DNA from: Allomyces macrogynus ATCC 38327
Taxonomy: Eukaryota > Blastocladiomycota > Blastocladiomycetes > Blastocladiales > Blastocladiaceae
DNA: 20,140 nt
Reading direction: 5' to 3'
Assembly: GCA_000151295.1 (NCBI GenBank)
Contig: GG745368.1
Coordinates: forward strand, 255,728-275,867
Made by a program: the position numbers and the translations under genes. Shown here piece after piece: positions 18,546 to 20,140 of this stretch; positions within the stretch are counted from its first letter, which is position 1; every line of letters begins with the position of its first letter. The notes under the pieces were generated by a model. It searched no databases. It saw only the letters and a program-made list of their open reading frames with translations, and was not told the origin of the DNA.

Positions 18546-19798
18546 CCCCCTCTGGGTGCGGATGGGATGATATTCGTTGTCCCCTGTTGTTTCATCGTCT
18601 GACACGACCAGAACGAAAATATCGACGCGGATCTGCCTGCCTCGTTCAGAGCCTCGGGCGTGCGGGAATGGCATGACAGACGGACAAGACAAAACATGTC
18701 GCCAGCCATTGCTAGCTGCTTGATCTGGCACATTCAGTATGAGTGCTTTGCGGCCATTGCTTTGCGGCCATGCCAACTGGTCCAGCCAAGGAACAGCAAA
18801 CACGAGCGGCCAACCAACAAGCCGATTCGCTGTTGGGTCGGCGCAAGAGATGACAACATTGTTGCAGTTCCTTTCGCGCATCCCTTCGCACCAACCACTG
18901 GCCCATACACGCGCCGTCTCTGCCGTCGTTTCTTGCAAAATGAATCTCAATTATTCGAGCAGCAGCGTTGGCATCGCAGTTGTATCAGCGTGCATGTCCA
19001 AAGCATGGACCAGTCAGTGTAGCCTAGCACGGCCAGCGTATCGGAAATGACCAAGACGGGCGTGGAAACGGTGGAGAACGTTGCGAACAATATGCACAGC
19101 AAGTAACAGCCGCGGTTGATTTGGGTCGTCTAGTTTCATGCCAGGCTGATAGTGTTCGGTGACCCTGGCCACTACCAGGTCAGCACGGATTCTTTAACCG
19201 AAAAATGTCGTGGCAACGCCGCCCATCTTCTATCATGGTACCTTTTGTAAGATTTCCTAGATGGGTGGTTTCACCCAGCAGAATTTGTATTGCGTGTCGT
19301 GGAAATGATGGTCTTGAAAGCGCAGGCAAGACGACCCTGCATTGGACCGCATGACACCCGCTGAAGAGCAACCATCAAGTGGCAGCTACGATAAGCAACA
19401 ATGCTCTGCAAAATACGCAGCCAAAAGTTTTCAACTGATATTACGAATCGCGCGCAACAGCAGCAACGACAAACGACAGCATCCAGACAACGAGAGCCAA
19501 GACCACGAGTTGACGTTGCGGGAGACAGCGACAATGCGAGACAGCTGCAAAAGAGGGCAGAAGTGGTGAGGGAGGTCCGCGTCACTCGCAGGTGACGCGA
19601 GCTCGACGCGTTGCTGCTTGTACGTTGCAACTGGCCGTGGGCGCGCTGATCATGTCTCGGCGGACGCACCGCGGTGCCGCCGTCCGCCCCCCGATCGAAT
19701 TTGGACCCACGGCGACGACAGTTGCCGCTCTGGATGCAAAGCTTGCCATCGCCATCGCCGACGCGGCCGCCGCGCGCCGGCCGGAGCGTCGCGGCCCG
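18546..19798. other. Intergenic; no gene recognised
   Basis: This is where the missing N-terminus of pseudogene 4 would be expected, but no F-box-like sequence is visible on the minus strand. Open frames (18513-18950 minus, 18660-19022 plus, 19271-19669 minus) lack domains and overlap each other on both strands. One small perfect tandem duplication is listed separately. The last ~200 bases are GC-rich and form the promoter region of the gene at 19929. Confidence 0.45.
18744..18771 (+). repeat. Perfect 14-bp tandem duplication
   Basis: TGCTTTGCGGCCAT occurs twice in direct succession without a mismatch (18744-18757 and 18758-18771). It lies in non-coding sequence and carries no recognisable function. 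A recent slippage event or an assembly stutter would both give this picture. Confidence 0.85.
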
Positions 19799-19806
19799 CT
19801 ATAAAG
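19798..19806 (+). promoter_or_regulatory. TATA box upstream of the gene at 19929
   Basis: CTATAAAG lies about 130 bases before the ATG at 19929, in otherwise GC-rich sequence. The spacing is nearly the same as for the glutaryl-CoA dehydrogenase gene. The leader between TATA and ATG is C-rich and has no upstream ATG. Confidence 0.6.
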
Positions 19807-19928
19807 CTGCCGCGCGACCTGCCCGCCGTCGCTCCGTATCGCGCTCTTGATTCGATTCCTGCCCAAGACCGACGAGCCACCCCACCCCTGCTCCGCGACA
19901 CCCTCTTCCCCCGCACCAGCGAACCACC

Positions 19929-20140
19929 ATGTCGATGTTTGAAACGACGTCCTACGCGACGACGACAACGCCGCGCCAGCCCGGCATGGGCATCCCGGAC
20001 CCGACCGCGGCCAAGTACGGCGCGACGACGACGGGCGCGACGCCCGGCTCCTACCCGGCGGGTGAATACGCGGGCCCGACGGCGACGACGACCGAGTACG
20101 GCGCGCCGGCGAGAGTCCGAGCTACAGCACGTTTGGCGGC
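19929..20140 (+). CDS. Tyr/Thr/Gly/Pro-rich low-complexity protein (3' partial)
   Basis: I do not recognise the family. The ATG at 19929 follows ACC and lies downstream of a TATA box with a clean leader. The visible protein starts MSMFETTSYATTTTPRQPG and continues with repeated Tyr-Gly-Ala/Thr motifs: AKYGATTTG, SYPAGEYAGP, TTTEYGAP. There is no signal peptide, membrane segment or charged cluster so far, so the start looks disordered. Near 20108-20112 a one-base slip in a CCGG context is likely, since the alternative frame continues the same composition (GESPSYSTFGG) while the annotated frame turns Arg-rich. The gene leaves the window. Possible roles include a disordered scaffold or coat-associated protein, which is a guess from composition only. 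Confidence 0.6.
   Translation, partial: MSMFETTSYATTTTPRQPGMGIPDPTAAKYGATTTGATPGSYPAGEYAGPTATTTEYGAPARVRATARLA

Noticed and set aside
18513..19669. Open frames of 100-145 codons on both strands
   Set aside because: Mutually overlapping, no recognisable domain or paralogue, and no supported start or promoter.

Overview
The window is nuclear DNA of a GC-rich fungus with short introns. Supporting signs are a glutaryl-CoA dehydrogenase with one 85-bp GT-AG intron (branch-site-like CTGAC and a pyrimidine tract), TATA boxes upstream of several starts, long Gln/Pro-rich stretches in a KH/SAM protein, a decayed fungalysin (M36) peptidase and a local family of F-box/leucine-rich proteins. This gene mix would suit a zoosporic fungus such as a blastocladiomycete (Allomyces-like). 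That placement is an inference from gene content and base composition, not from a database match.

Layout: 1-2858 (+) is the 3' part of a KH-SAM RNA-binding protein gene, broken by two single-base frame slips in homopolymers. 2859-5280 has no convincing gene. It holds three diverged copies of an unrecognised ~130-150 bp repeat (one inverted), a second weak ~150-bp-spaced repeat pair, and ~400 bp of homopolymer-rich sequence that looks like bad base calls. 5461-6848 (+) is mitochondrial glutaryl-CoA dehydrogenase, with a one-base C insertion. 8472-13422 (-) holds three members or fragments of one F-box/LRR-like family: an internally deleted copy, a C-terminal fragment, and a nearly full-length copy with a frameshifted C-terminus. 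14433-16513 (-) is an M36 fungalysin pseudogene with nonsense codons, frame slips and a broken zinc motif. 17023-18545 (-) is a fourth F-box/LRR-family copy without its N-terminus. 19929-20140 (+) is the start of a Tyr/Thr/Gly-rich low-complexity protein that runs out of the window.

The genes do not form a pathway. The left part holds two conserved cellular genes. The rest is an accessory, largely pseudogenic region built from a duplicating F-box family and a dead secreted protease. Even the conserved dehydrogenase carries a homopolymer indel, so a share of the frameshifts is probably sequencing error. Internal deletions, truncations and substitution-type stop codons are better evidence of true decay. 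I did not find a clear novel defence or mobile system. The most interesting items are the unidentified repeat family and the rearranged F-box/LRR cluster.
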